Source of the DNA: Vitellaria paradoxa
Taxonomy: Eukaryota; Streptophyta; Magnoliopsida; Ericales; Sapotaceae
DNA: 64,000 nucleotides
Direction of reading: 5' to 3'
Assembly: GCA_019916065.1 (NCBI GenBank)
Contig: CM034233.1
Location: 16,471,009 to 16,535,008 of the forward strand
The translations under genes were made by a program, and so were the position numbers. The notes beneath the pieces were generated by a model that was given only the letters and a program-made list of their open reading frames with translations, made no database searches and was not told where the DNA came from. Below are positions 26,471-38,190 of this stretch, piece after piece. How positions within the stretch are numbered: position 1 is the stretch's first letter; the number at the start of each line of letters is the position of its first letter.

Positions 26471-27344
26471 GGTGTTGGATATATTATTATTTTTGTAAAT
26501 ATTCATTTATACTATAAAATGTATACACAAACATGTTTTTTATTCAAAAAAAAATACATAGTTAGGATTTATAATTATGAAACAATTATGATTTTGGACT
26601 AGTATGAATTACACTTTTATTTTTTATTCAAAATTTTCATAACTAATATCTTATTCAAAATCTATACTAATTAATATCTAGAATATAATTGTGGTTTGGG
26701 GGATTGGTACAAGTAACAATCATCTTAGCATAAATCTTGAATTATGAGCTAAGTAGAAACAATGCTGCTTTGAGATAATATAAATCTCAAGAAAACAAAT
26801 GAGAACATGCAAGGAGACGGAGGTGTGTATAGGTTAGGGTAAACTGTAGTCGGTTAAAATTTTGACCTCAATTTTTTTTAATACTAATAGTATATAATAT
26901 TCTAACCTAATTATTTATAATTCAATTTAATATTAAGTCATAACCCGATTTACTACTCTGTCCATAACTCAGGATGAAAAAAATTTCTAATCTAATTTAA
27001 TATCCAGTCATAACCTAATTTAATACTAAGTTCATAACTCAAAATAAAAAAAAAAAAAGTTCTTAACTTAGTTGTTGGTAAGGTTGCCAGTTATCCATCC
27101 TAGCCACTATAGCATGTGTGTGAAATATGTAGTAGATAATGAGAATGGGTGAGGGTATGGTTACCCATCCATACCGCTAAATAGATGACAATTATGTGAA
27201 ACATGTAATGGACAAATGGCAAGACACTTGGCAATTGTGTGAAACATGTAGTGAACAAATGATAAGTTGGTTGAGAAAAATAGGGTGTGTCTCAAGAAAA
27301 AGATGGGTCCATCCAATATATAAAACCAATGCTATGAAAGAATA

Positions 27345-28430
27345 AAATCTTAGGAAAAATACAAATCTCGGGAAATTGAGTAAAACATGAACAAATGGAC
27401 GAAACCATCCATATAGCTAGACTCCTAGGAAATATACAAGTCTCAAAAAATTGAGTGAAATATGAACAAATAGACGAAACCATGAAGCTAGACTCTTAGG
27501 AAAAATACAAGTCTCGGGAAATTGAGTGAAATATGAACAAATGGACAAAATCATCCATGCAGCTAGACTCCTAGAAAAAATACAAGTCTTGGGAAATTGA
27601 GTGAACGATGAACAAATGGACTAAACCATCCATGTAGCTAGACTTTTAGGAAAAATTCAAGTCTCGAAAAATTAAGTGAAACATGAACAAATGGACAAAA
27701 CCATGCAACTAGACTCTAAGGAAAAATACAAGTCTCGGAAAATTGAGTGAAACATGAACCATCTTGGAAAATTGAGTAAAACATGAACAGATGGATGAAA
27801 CCATCCATGCAGCTAGACTCCTAGGAAAAATACAAGTCTTGGAAAATTGAGTGAAATATAAATAAATGAACGAAACCATGAAGCTAGACTCTTAGGAAAA
27901 ATACAAGTCTTGGAAATTGAGTGAAACATGAACAAATGGACGAAACCATCCATGCAGCTAAACTCTTAGGAAAAATATAAGTCTTGGGAAATTGAGTGAA
28001 ATATGAACAAATGGACGAAACCATCCATGCAGCTAGACTTCTAGGAAAAATACAAGTCTTGGAAAATTGAGTGAAATATGAACAAATGGACGAAACCATG
28101 AAGTTAGACTCTTAGGAAAAATACAAGTCTTGGGAAATTGAGTGAAACATGAACAAATTAACGAAACCATCCATGCAGCTAAACTCTTAGGAAAAATACA
28201 AGTCTTGGGAAATTGAGTGAAACATGAACAAATGGACGAAACCATCCATGCAGCGAGACTGTTAGGAAAAATATAAGTCTCGGGAAATTGAGTGAAACAT
28301 GCAGTGAACAAATGGACAAACCCATCTATGTAGCTAGACACACGGCAAATGAGTAAAAATGCAGTGGACAAATGGATGAAGCCATCCATGCAGCTAGACA
28401 TATGGCAAGTGAGTAAAGATGCAGTCAGTT
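27345..28430. repeat. Minisatellite of 71- and 75-bp units with a 221-bp higher-order period
   Basis: About 13 units share CTAGACTCCTAGGAAAAATACAAGTCTCGGGAAATTGAGTGAAACATGAACAAATGGACGAAACC in pieces. Anchor positions (GCTA) are 27416, 27487, 27562, 27637, 27707, 27812, 27883, 27957, 28032, 28103, 28178, 28253, 28333 and 28393. Steps of 71, 75 and 75 recur, giving trimers of about 221 bp. The last units (CTAGACACACGGCAAATGAG) grade into the repeat type at 26018-26470, so the two arrays are related. The long minus-strand open frames here simply translate the repeat. Confidence 0.92.
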
Positions 28431-28439
28431 AACTTCTAA

Positions 28440-29509
28440 AACACATCACTTTGATGTCCTTATTAGCAAAGAAAATGAAACAGTTAATTTGGTAATAATA
28501 GAGTATTAACAGCTCATCAAAGTCTATCATCGGTGTTCAAGCAACACCTAAACCTCATGCATAGGTTTGGATGCTCCAAACCAACTTCCGAGCCCATTCC
28601 CTAGCAAGACAAACCAAACAGCTCTCTCCTAATAGCTTTTTTCCCCCCTAAAATATCTCTTTTACATATAAATATAGATATAGACCTGTATATTTAGTCA
28701 CTTTGCTAAAATTTAATATTTTTTTATATATAGTTAACTTCTAAATTAGTTAGTATATAGAGATAACTACTAAAGTTAGTGAAAGATATATTTATATATA
28801 AATAATAGATAAAAAGTTAGTCAAAATATTTTTATATAAAAACAATTGCTAAAGTATAATTAAGATTCTTTCAATTTTGAGTGCATCAAACCTTTTATAT
28901 ATTAATATCAATAGATGTTGACGTATAAATATTACCAGTCATTTGAGATTCTTCCAAATAATTGATTTTTAGTTTTGAGTTAATTCTTCTGGATAATTAA
29001 TTTTAGTATAGATGGCTACTTACGTATAGTTAGTAAATTGAGATATATTTATACATAGAAAGCTAAAGTTATATAAAAGCACACCCATATATAAATTGAT
29101 TGGGATACTTTTATGTATAGATGTTGAACAGTGAAATATAAAAACATTATTTTATTACAAAAGAACTTAAAGAATTAAAGTAATTTAACATTATAAATAC
29201 CATTTTTTCCAATCCATTATATTTCATAAAATATTTTTTATAGGAAATTATTATATTGTGCAATAGTTTAAAAAAAAACTAATTACCATTTTTGTTTTAT
29301 TCTTTTTTCATTTTTTTTTTTTTTTGTTAGTAGTTATGCTTACAACGCCTTCAATTTCATAAAATATTTTTTTATTTTATTTATAATTTTATTAATATTA
29401 CGGGACTTAGTATTTACAAGTCTTTTTTGTCTATATTTTTCAAAATTAAGAATTTAAATTTAAAAATTATTATTATTTTTATAAATATTCACTTATACGA
29501 TAGATTTGT

Positions 29510-29545
<36 letters not shown>

Positions 29546-29615
29546 TTAATTTTAATTTCTTTCATACGTGGACTTACATAGTTAAGATTTAGCATATAAC
29601 TATGGTTTGGGAATT
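28440..29615. other. AT-rich spacer
   Basis: Contains a diverged copy of the TTGAGATA / GATAATTGATTTT repeat (28920-29120) and an (AT)n-(AC)n tract at about 29513-29544. No gene was seen. Confidence 0.5.
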
Positions 29616-29620
29616 AATAT

Positions 29621-29822
29621 TGTTAGAATAAAAGAAGAAAAAAGGAATTATGTATTAATGTTGATGATCAATATTGTACAACAAAACCCTATATTTATAG
29701 GATGAATAAGAAACCTAATCTTAATAGGATTATAATTTTGTGAGTTTCCTAAATACAAATCTTCTATGACTTAAGGTAACTAAATATTAGGAAATCATAT
29801 ATACATTAGGATATTTCTAACA
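29621..29822 (+). mobile_element. Solo LTR, 202 bp, with 5-bp target duplication
   Basis: The sequence begins TGTTAGAATA and ends TTTCTAACA, a TG...CA LTR with an inverted terminus. It is flanked by AATAT on both sides (29616-29620 and 29823-29827). It contains CCCTATATTTATAGG, which looks like an LTR promoter. No internal domain or second LTR adjoins it, so it is a solo LTR left by recombination. The Copia superfamily is likely from the TGTTAGAA terminus but not proven. Confidence 0.85.
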
Positions 29823-29827
29823 AATAT

Positions 29828-30909
29828 GAATTATACTTTTATTTTTTTATTCCAAAATTTATATAGTTAATATTTATAATTAGGATACAATTACGATTTG
29901 GGAATTGTAGAAAAAACAAATTACCAAAAAAAAAATTGTAGAAAAAACAATCGTCAATGTATCTATTTTATAATTATTTCTAACTTGCATTACCTTCTTT
30001 TTTCTCATTTTTTCTAGGACATCTTTCTATTTAATAATATATGTTGCGTCATTGTTTTCCCCTAACCTTTGGAATAATCAATATTTGGAAAACATTTATG
30101 ACATTAAAATAATAAAATTGAAAGAGAACACTATACATACAAATTTTTGTGTCCAGAAAATTTAAAAAAAAGGTAACAAATAGTATTTATTGGTTTATAG
30201 AAAAATAGACGATATCTAGAATTCTAATTTTTCAAATCTTCAAGAGCTCTTCGGGACCTTCGAAGTTTGGAAAAATAGACATAACTTTTTGTACTTGATT
30301 TATGTGTATGTACATGTTACATGTGTATATAAATGTTACTAGTGTTGACCCGATCAACCCGATCAACAAAAATTAGCTTATGATTTATAAGCTTACCTAA
30401 TCAAGATTTATGATTTATAAGCTTATGATTATATATATAAGCTTATGATTATAATCAGCTTATGATTATTTCGGGTTGATCAGGTTTATTTCATATTGTT
30501 TATTAATTTAATATATATTTTTATTTTTTAATTATTTACTCAATTTACAAAAATTAGCTTGAGTTAGAAATACTATTAATCTTAATTCTATTAAATTAAT
30601 TTTTGACTAATTTTATAAAAATAACTCAAACTAAAAATATTATATTTATTAATTGTGTATTGTAATTTATAAAAATAACTCAAATACTGAGTATTATTAA
30701 TTAGATTTGTAACTGATAGTTAACATGATTAATTTAATTTTAAAATTGAGCGTAAAAAAATTACTCACTAGTCTAATTAATATTTAGGCACTTTCATGCC
30801 TAATTAATAATAAGCAATTTTTTGTTTTAAATTTAAAATATATAAAGAGTTGTTATTGTGAGAAGAGTTAGATTTGTTTAAATTTATTTAATTTTTCTTT
30901 CAAGCCTAA
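29828..30909. other. AT-rich spacer between solo LTR and foldback element
   Basis: Contains short repeats of AAGCTTATGATTATA near 30400-30470. I see no gene. Confidence 0.45.
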
Positions 30910-32241
30910 TAAAGGACAAAAAATATCCCTACAATTTACCCTCGGTATCACTTTGGTCCCATACGCTTCAATTGCAACAGTCAAATCCTTATACTTTCGG
31001 TCAAGTATCAATTCGGTCCTTCTGTTAGTTGACCGTTAGAAACAACCGTTAGATTAAGGATAAAATGGTAATTTCATCTATAGTTTACTCTCAGTGTTAC
31101 TTTAGTCCCTCACGATTTCAATTATAACAATTGAATCCCTACACTTTCGATATATATTTAAAATATATTTTATTAAATTATATAACATATTTTAATTTGA
31201 AATATATCTTATTAAATTATTTTTAATAAATAAAATATTTAAATTTTATTTAACATATTTTTTTATTGAATTAAGTTATTTTTCATAAATAATATGATTA
31301 AATTAATAATATAATTAAAATAATATTTAATAAAGTTTAATTAATATGAAATATATTTTATTAAATTTGAATAATTTTTAAAAAATAATAAAATTAAATA
31401 TTTTATTAAAAATTAATTTATGTAAATAAAATTGCATCTATAAACGCAGTTTCAATTTTTATTTTAGAAAAAAATGATAACAAAAATGAAATCAGAAAAT
31501 AAAAAATTAAACAAAATAAAAAACAATAATGTTATCAAACGACCTTAGAATCGCTATTATCTAAATTTTCTATTTCTGAAGTTTTTTTTCTATATATAAT
31601 TTTGTATATATATTCAATTCGAGAGTATATGTTTATATATATGATTTTTAATTCTATTCTATTAATTATAACAACTATTAGTGAAACCATCAAATCACCC
31701 TTTAATAAAATTTTTAATTTTATTAAGAAAATTAACTGAATTTAATAAAATATATTTCATATTAATTAAAATAAATTAAATATTATTTTAATTATATTAT
31801 TAATTTAATCATATTATTTTTAAAAATAATTTAATTCAATAAAAATAGAAAATATTAAATATAATTTAAATATTTTATTGATTAAAAATAATTTAATAAG
31901 ATATATTTTAAATTAAAATATGTTATATAATTTAATAAAATATATTTTAGAGTATATTATTTATTAAAAATAATTTAATAAAATATATTTTTAATAAATG
32001 TTGAAAGCGTAGGGATTCAATTGTTATAATTGTAAACGTGAGGGACTAAAATGACACCGAGGGTAAACTATAAATGAAATTACCATTTTATCCTCAGTCT
32101 AACGGTTGTTTCTAATGGTCAACTAATGGAAGGACCGAATTGATACTTGATCGAAAGTATAAGGATTTGATTGTTACAATTGAAACGTGTGGGACCAAAG
32201 TGATACTGAGGATAAACTGTAGGGGTATTTTTTGTACTTTA
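30910..32241. mobile_element. Foldback element with inverted arms of about 470-500 bp
   Basis: The outer 241 bp at each end (30910-31150 and 32001-32241) are inverted copies. The left starts TAAAGGACAAAAAATATCCC; the right, in reverse complement, starts TAAAGTACAAAAAATACCCC. The AT-rich DNA inside continues the inverted symmetry to about 31375 and from about 31735. That leaves a loop near 31376-31734. There is no transposase frame. Long inverted arms suggest a Mutator-type MITE or a foldback transposon. I could not find a clear target duplication. Confidence 0.85.
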
Positions 32242-35027
32242 CCCTTAATTATTTAAATATGTAGATTTTGTGATGATAGTTAACTAATATTGTGAATACC
32301 ACACAGGATTTAGTAATAATTTTTTGATTGATTTCATAAAAATGGATTAAATTAAAAATATTATTAATTTAAAAAAATATGGTACCAATTTAAAGTTAAA
32401 ATCAAAATTTAGAAAAAAATTAACCCCAAACCTAATCTCATTCAAAGATTTTTAAAAATAAAAAAATAAAATGATGAACATATAGAGTGCACATAGAATT
32501 TGATAATAAATTTTTAATTAGTTTTATAAAAATAACTCAAATAAAAATATTATTACTATTCATATTTGTTTTATAAAATAAAACAAATATAGTCAATATG
32601 ACCAATTTAAATTTAAAATTATTTAAAAAAATAACTATTCCTGTCTCTAATTAATATTCGATAATTTTAAATTTTAAAAATACTAAGAGTTGTTATGAAA
32701 GAAATAACTTAATTATTATTTAAACTTTTTTTTGTGTTCTTTAATTTAATTTAATTTTTAATTTGTGTTTTTAAATTAATTACTAACATATTTGAAATAT
32801 ATAAATTTTATAATTATATTGAATTTATAAGCAAGTGAGTTTTTTTTTTTTAAACCTATAAGTTCATTTATACAAAATTTATAATTAAATGGGTCCTTTT
32901 TTGGAACCCAAACAAGTGGGTCTCATTTCAAATTCAGACCCCAATCAAGTGGGTCCTTTTCCAAAACTCATGAATTCTTTAACATTTATTAAAATAATAT
33001 GCCATAATTTTAGTGATTTTATTGGCAAAAGAAAAAGTGGAGTTGTAGTATTTTAGCGATGTGGGAGCAAGATGGCATACCATTCCAGAAAGCCAACCCT
33101 GTCATGAAATGAAGTGAGGTGAATAGGGCTTGTCTTGTTGCCTCGAGACCATAGCATCAGGCTAACGGTACAACGAAACAAAAGTTTTGTGAATAAGAAA
33201 AGAGAAGAAAAGAAGAGAGAATGTTTGAATTTTAAAAATAATTCAAAACTCTGTTAAAAAAAAAGTGAAATAGAGAGAAAAAAAGGTATGTCACGTAGAA
33301 TGAGAGTAAAGGAGAGGAGGAGAGAGAAATTATATTGTTTTAGTATTATAATATAGATAGGGGCTAAGTTTCTTTATAGATGTTGGAGAGAGAACAAGCT
33401 AAAATCTATTCACATCTAACAAGTACAGGTATTTTTAAATTTTACGGTAATAAGGCAAGTTATGGTACAAAATAAAATATCTCTTATGTTTGGGTTACAG
33501 AACAGTATCTGAAGGGTATTAACCGTCTGAACATTCTAATTATAAGATACTTACTGGATATTACTTGATTACTTGTCCAAATTAATCAGTTATTCACCTA
33601 AATTACTTGATACTCAGTTTATGCAAATAATACATCAATTTGGATAATAAATTGTATATAATGAGACCTTTTAATTAATATGAAATAATTTAAGGTTCTG
33701 ATACCAAATAATTTATTTTAAGTTTAGAATTTGGTCATGATATAATGGACACGAATTACATATCCCTCAACTAATTATACGTCAGTATGTAAAATGCGGC
33801 AATAGTATTTATACATACAACTAATTAAAAGTGTGAAAGTATGAAAAACTTTTTTTAGACTATAATACCCTCTCTTTGCAAATATATTCATTTGTATCCC
33901 CAATACTCTCTAGCCTATTATTTGAAAATAACCCATCTTCTCGTAATAGAGCTTTGATCTTCCCACGTAACTAATTGAAAAACTTTCATTACTGGAGTTG
34001 TCTCTTTTCAATTTTGCTACGCCTTTTTTTTCATTTTTAAAATTGCACTTTTTTGTACAACATTTTAGCTGAGTTATTTTGATGTTTTAAAATATTTATT
34101 TTAACTTTTTTTCAAGTTTATTTTCAGTCTTCCAATATTAATTCTGAATTGAAACTTTACCCTCAAGGTTTGAGTACTTGATAACACTAAGTTTTGAGTA
34201 ATTAAAAATTTTTGTTATTCCAAATATAAACTATATCCTAATAGATTATTTACATTATTCCTTTTGAATCATAAATATGTAACTTATCCACATTCACCTC
34301 TTTCCCTTTATTACATGAACTCTTTATAAATGATTCAATTTTAACAATTCCTCATTAGTTTTTCTTATTTTTAAGATAAAAATATTAAGATTAAAAAGAA
34401 ATTCTAATTTTTTTATTTTTTAATGAAACTTAAAAAATTCACAAACCTTTTTCAAAGGTATATAAATTTTAACTATCATGATTTGACATTAGTACATTTA
34501 ATCGTTGTCTGCGAATAGAAAATTTTTTAACTTATTTTTAATTATCGATATATGATATTCTTGTTAAATTTGCTTATTTCTAATATAATAAATATTTCTT
34601 TTCATGCGAATGTGGTATTGTATTCATTAACTTACAAATTTAAAAAATAATTTGAATTTAAAAAGAGTGTTTCAAAGCTAATAAGAATAAATAAAAATTG
34701 TAAATTAAATCATTTGATAAATGCCACTAACATTTTATCCTTAATGGTATTGTTTTTGTAAAAAATAAAAATAATTTTTTTTCATAAATTCATTACCAAA
34801 TATTTTTTGTTTCATAATTACTTTACAAATTTGTATATGACACTTAAATTTAACAATTTTTTACAAATATTAATTTGTTAAAAAGATAGTTTTAGATTTT
34901 GTGTTCATTCTTCAAACTAAATATTTTCATTAAAGATATTAAAATTAAATGATATGTGCACATTCAAGCACGTAATATTAAAATTAAATAAGATATGCAT
35001 GTGTAAGCACGTACTTCATTTTTTTTT
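32242..35027. other. AT-rich spacer
   Basis: No coding exon recognised. A less AT-rich stretch at about 33050-33400 ends in GA-rich sequence. It shows no known motif. Confidence 0.45.
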
Positions 35028-36177
35028 TGTAATGACCCGCATCCATATAGTACAATATTATCTGCTTTGGACCTGGTAAACTACTTCCTAGGAGGTCACC
35101 CATCCCGGTGCTGCCCCTACTGGAGCATGCTTAACCTGAAGTTCCTATTGAATCCAATGCCCTCACGGCTTTAAAACGCGTTGTTCTTGTATGGATATCA
35201 AATATTACATATATGCCATTTCCTTCCACAACCCAGGCGTTGTGGGATAGCCACTTCCTTCCACGATCCAGGTGATGTGGAATGGGAGGTATTACTTTTC
35301 TGCTTCACCTCTGGCTTCACTCTTCCGCATGCAGAGTCTCTCACAGGCAGGTCCTTCACAGTACCTCACAATCCTCCCCCTTTACAGGGCATGCGTCCCC
35401 GCGTGACTTCCTACTTCACTCTTCCGCAGGTAGAGTCCCTCACAGATAGATCCCCTATATGCATGATCCCACACTTTCGGCTGGGCATTGGCTCTGATAC
35501 CATTTGTAATAACCCGCATCCATATAGTATAATATTGTCCGCTTTGGGCTTGGTAAGTTACTTTCTAGGAGGTCATCCATCTCGATACTGCCCCCACTGG
35601 AGCACGTTTAACCCTGGAGTTCCAACCGAATAGAGTTCTCACTGAATCCAGTGCCCTTACGGCTTTAAAATGCGTTGTTTTTATATAGATATCGAATATT
35701 ACATATATGCCACTTCCTTCCACAACCCAGGCGATGTGGGATAGGAGGCATTGCTTTTTTACTTCACTTCCGACTTAACTCTCCCGCAGGCAGAGTCCCT
35801 CACAAGCAGGTCCCCCACATGCGGAGCCCCCACACGCGTGATCCCACACTTCCGGCTGGGATTGGCTCTGATACCATTTGTAACGACCCGCATCCACATA
35901 GTACAAAATTGTCTACTTTGGACTTGGTAAGCTGCTTCCCAAGAGGTCACCCATCCTGGTACTGCCCCCACTGGAGCACATTTAACCCTAAAGTTTCCAT
36001 TGAATCCAGTGCCCTCACGGCTTTAAAATACGTTGTTGTTATATGGAGATCGAATATTACATATATACCACTTCATTCCACGACCCAAGAGATGTGGGAT
36101 GGGAGGCATTACTTCTTTGCTTTACCTTCGGCTTCACTCTCCCGCAAGCAGAGTCCCTCACGGGCAGGTCCCTCACA
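35028..36177 (-). mobile_element. Cassandra-like 5S-bearing TRIM: three tandem LTRs
   Basis: Three LTR-like units, 35028-35345, 35505-35804 and 35879-36177, read on the minus strand from TGTGAGGGAC to ...GGGTCGTTACA. Each ends two bases before a primer-binding site TGGTATCAGAGCC (minus strand, at 35490-35502 and 35864-35876 for the two that have one). Each LTR holds a 5S rRNA-like segment on the same strand, such as AGGATGGGTGACCTC and GTTAA..TGCTCC. LTRs with 5S sequence are the mark of Cassandra elements. The arrangement is LTR-internal-LTR-internal-LTR. Open frames across 35181-36282 follow the repeat and are not genes. Confidence 0.85.
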
Positions 36178-36185
36178 ATCCCTAA

Positions 36186-36483
36186 TGTGAAGGACTTGCT
36201 CGTGAGGGACTCTGCCTACGGGAGAATAAAGCCGGAGGTGAAGCAGAGAGGCAAAGCCTTCCATTTTACATTACCTGGGTAGTGAAATGAAGTATCATAT
36301 ATGTAATATTCGATATCCATATAACAACAATGTATTTTAAAGCCGTGAGGGCACTGGATTCAGTGGAAACTCTAGGGTTAAATGTGCTCCATGGGGGCAA
36401 TACCAGGATGGGTGACCTCTTGGGAAGCAGCTTACCAAGTCCAAAGCGGTCAATATTGTACTATATGGATGCGGGTCGTTACA
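36186..36483 (+). mobile_element. Fourth Cassandra-like LTR, inverted
   Basis: A 298-bp LTR in the opposite orientation begins TGTGAAGGACTTGCTCGTGAG at 36186, only eight bases from the end of the third LTR at 36177, and ends GGGTCGTTACA. It contains AGGATGGGTGACCTCTTGGG, close to the 5S rRNA sequence. The head-to-head pair forms a near-palindrome of about 600 bp. Confidence 0.85.
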
Positions 36484-36960
36484 AGTATATAAAATATTTC
36501 AACTAATTGTACGTCATCAAATCACTCGTCACAGCAATCTGCATCTGTGGCTAATCTATATATAAAATGCAGCTATTTATATATAAAAGTATCTCAACTA
36601 ATCATGCATACTTCACTTAATGGGAATCATTCCAAGCATCAAAGGGATATCTTAATTAATTACACGCTATCATTCATATCTCAACTAATTATTACACATT
36701 CCTTACTAAAGGAGTATCTCAACCAATATACATACCTCATAATTAGCTATTTACATATAAGTCAGCATCAAAGAATCAAATCACTCAGAGTAAATTATTT
36801 AGTACTATGAAGCAAAATATAAATATTACTAAAGAATGTGTCAGGAATTCGTCACTTAGAGGGGTATCTCTCAGAGTCATCTATATATATCTAAGTACCT
36901 CTCTGCATCGTCTATATATATCTGAAAGCCAGCATCAGAGAAGTATGTGAGAGATTAAGA
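36484..36960 (+). promoter_or_regulatory. Promoter-like region of pseudogene D, related to the gene A upstream region
   Basis: Holds several TATCTCAACTAATTA-type words (near 36590, 36680 and 36715) and ATATATAAA boxes. The same words occur in gene-sense orientation upstream of gene A (minus strand, about 22050-22300). This suggests both are derived copies of one promoter. Confidence 0.5.
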
Positions 36961-36965
36961 AAAGC

Positions 36966-37428
36966 TTGCTCAGTCACAGAAGAGAAAGGCACCGTGCTAA
37001 GAAATCTATCAAATGATATCATCAATCTTGATCGGTAACTCATTTTCTCAATACTTTTTTAGTCTCATTTTTTGTAATTAATCAAGTTTAAATGTATTTC
37101 ACATAAGGTATAAAGAGAACTTCAGCATTTCTTGACATTTAGAATAATACCAGTGTTTTTCTTTGTGTTTTCAGGATTTCTGAAAAAAGATAGCTAATAA
37201 ATGCACAGTTATGATCTCAGGCTCTTAAGGATGACAAATTCTTAAAAGGTTAGCACAATTGGTGTTTCAAAAGAATCCCAACTCCAAGAACTAACTTCTT
37301 CAAGCATGGTCAACATCTAATGGCTCAGAGATGGGAAAAGCTTAGACAACTCATTGGAGCTGAGAATGAAATCTTCAACCCACAAAGATGTTGCCTCTTC
37401 ACTAGAGACTTGACAAAAACAAATCCTG
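36966..37428 (+). pseudogene. TAA1/TAR-like pseudogene D, internally deleted
   Basis: Remnant on the plus strand, opposite to the other family members. An exon 1 end reads SNDIINLDR and is followed by an intact donor (CG|GTAACT at 37034/37035), matching exon 1 of gene A. An exon 2 scrap (37198-37224, KCTVMISGS) joins directly to exon 4 sequence (AGGATGACAAATTC, then TTAGCACAATTGGTGTTTC). So most of exon 2 and all of exon 3, with its catalytic lysine and NPDG motif, are gone. A second deletion lies inside exon 4, which ends at 37428 before GTAATT. No exon 5 follows. It cannot make an enzyme. Its value is that it confirms the exon 1 structure of gene A. Confidence 0.82.
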
Positions 37429-37439
37429 GTAATTAATCT

Positions 37440-38190
37440 AAAGCTAAATCCAGCTTTAAGAGTTTAATGTAACTGATTCGTAAACTCTTATAATTTGTTT
37501 TGGATTCATTGGGATAAATGGTTTTGTGTGAATTTAAGTTTGCTTTTGGCTTTCAATGACACTCTTTGTTTAGGTTAAATGGAGGCAAGCTAACATTGAT
37601 GTGCCCGTGACATTTTTATTTCGACCATTGAATTTTAATCCAATGTTCTAAGAATATTCATTTAAATTTTGGATTAAAAATAAAATGGGGAGACTAACGT
37701 AGTTTGCTATGTTAGATCGGTCATATTAATGTTAGAAAGACTGTTGGATTAAAATCTTACGATTTAGATGCATTCACACTTTTTAATTAAAAAAATTTGA
37801 ATGCTTCTGGATCATTAAATTTTAATCTAACAGTCCTCAATCACAAGTTACCAAGATAACATAACTTGCTATGCTAGGCCCCAAATCCGTTAAAAAATTA
37901 TAACATGTTTAGATTATTGGATTTAAATCTAACGACTAAGTTAAGGGTTATCACAGGCCGATATCAATCCCATTGTCAACCCATTTGTTTAGATTAGTCT
38001 TTTTTTGGGGTGGCAATATTATCAAAAGTAAAAGACTTTTGACTAGAGCTTAATAAATAATATTATTTTTTTGGTTGACAACTTTTTTTCTAAAGTTTTA
38101 TTTTATTTTATTTTTTCCCTCTTAGGATACCTTTTATAATTACTCTCACATCTAAATTAGCATCTTCTATATTTCTCATTTCAAGTTTTT
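37440..38190. other. Spacer after pseudogene D
   Basis: Contains repeated ATTGAATTTTAATCCAATG-like words on both strands at 37620-37940, suggesting decayed inverted repeats. No gene was seen. Confidence 0.4.

Noticed and set aside
27292..28401. Minus-strand open frames of repeated AAWMVSSICSCFTQFP-type peptide
   Set aside because: They arise from the 75-bp unit being a multiple of three. Frames break at the 71-bp units, and no start, splice or domain evidence exists.
27345..28430. CRISPR-like array
   Set aside because: There are no constant short repeats with unique spacers; whole units are similar, as in a minisatellite, and the DNA is from a plant nucleus.
35181..36282. Several overlapping open frames of 70-171 codons
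   Set aside because: They lie within the Cassandra-like LTR cluster, repeat with the LTR units, and show no protein motif.
36360..36480. Possible 5S rRNA gene
   Set aside because: Only part of the 5S sequence is present, with many changes and missing ends. It occurs inside LTR units with primer-binding sites, so it belongs to a retroelement.
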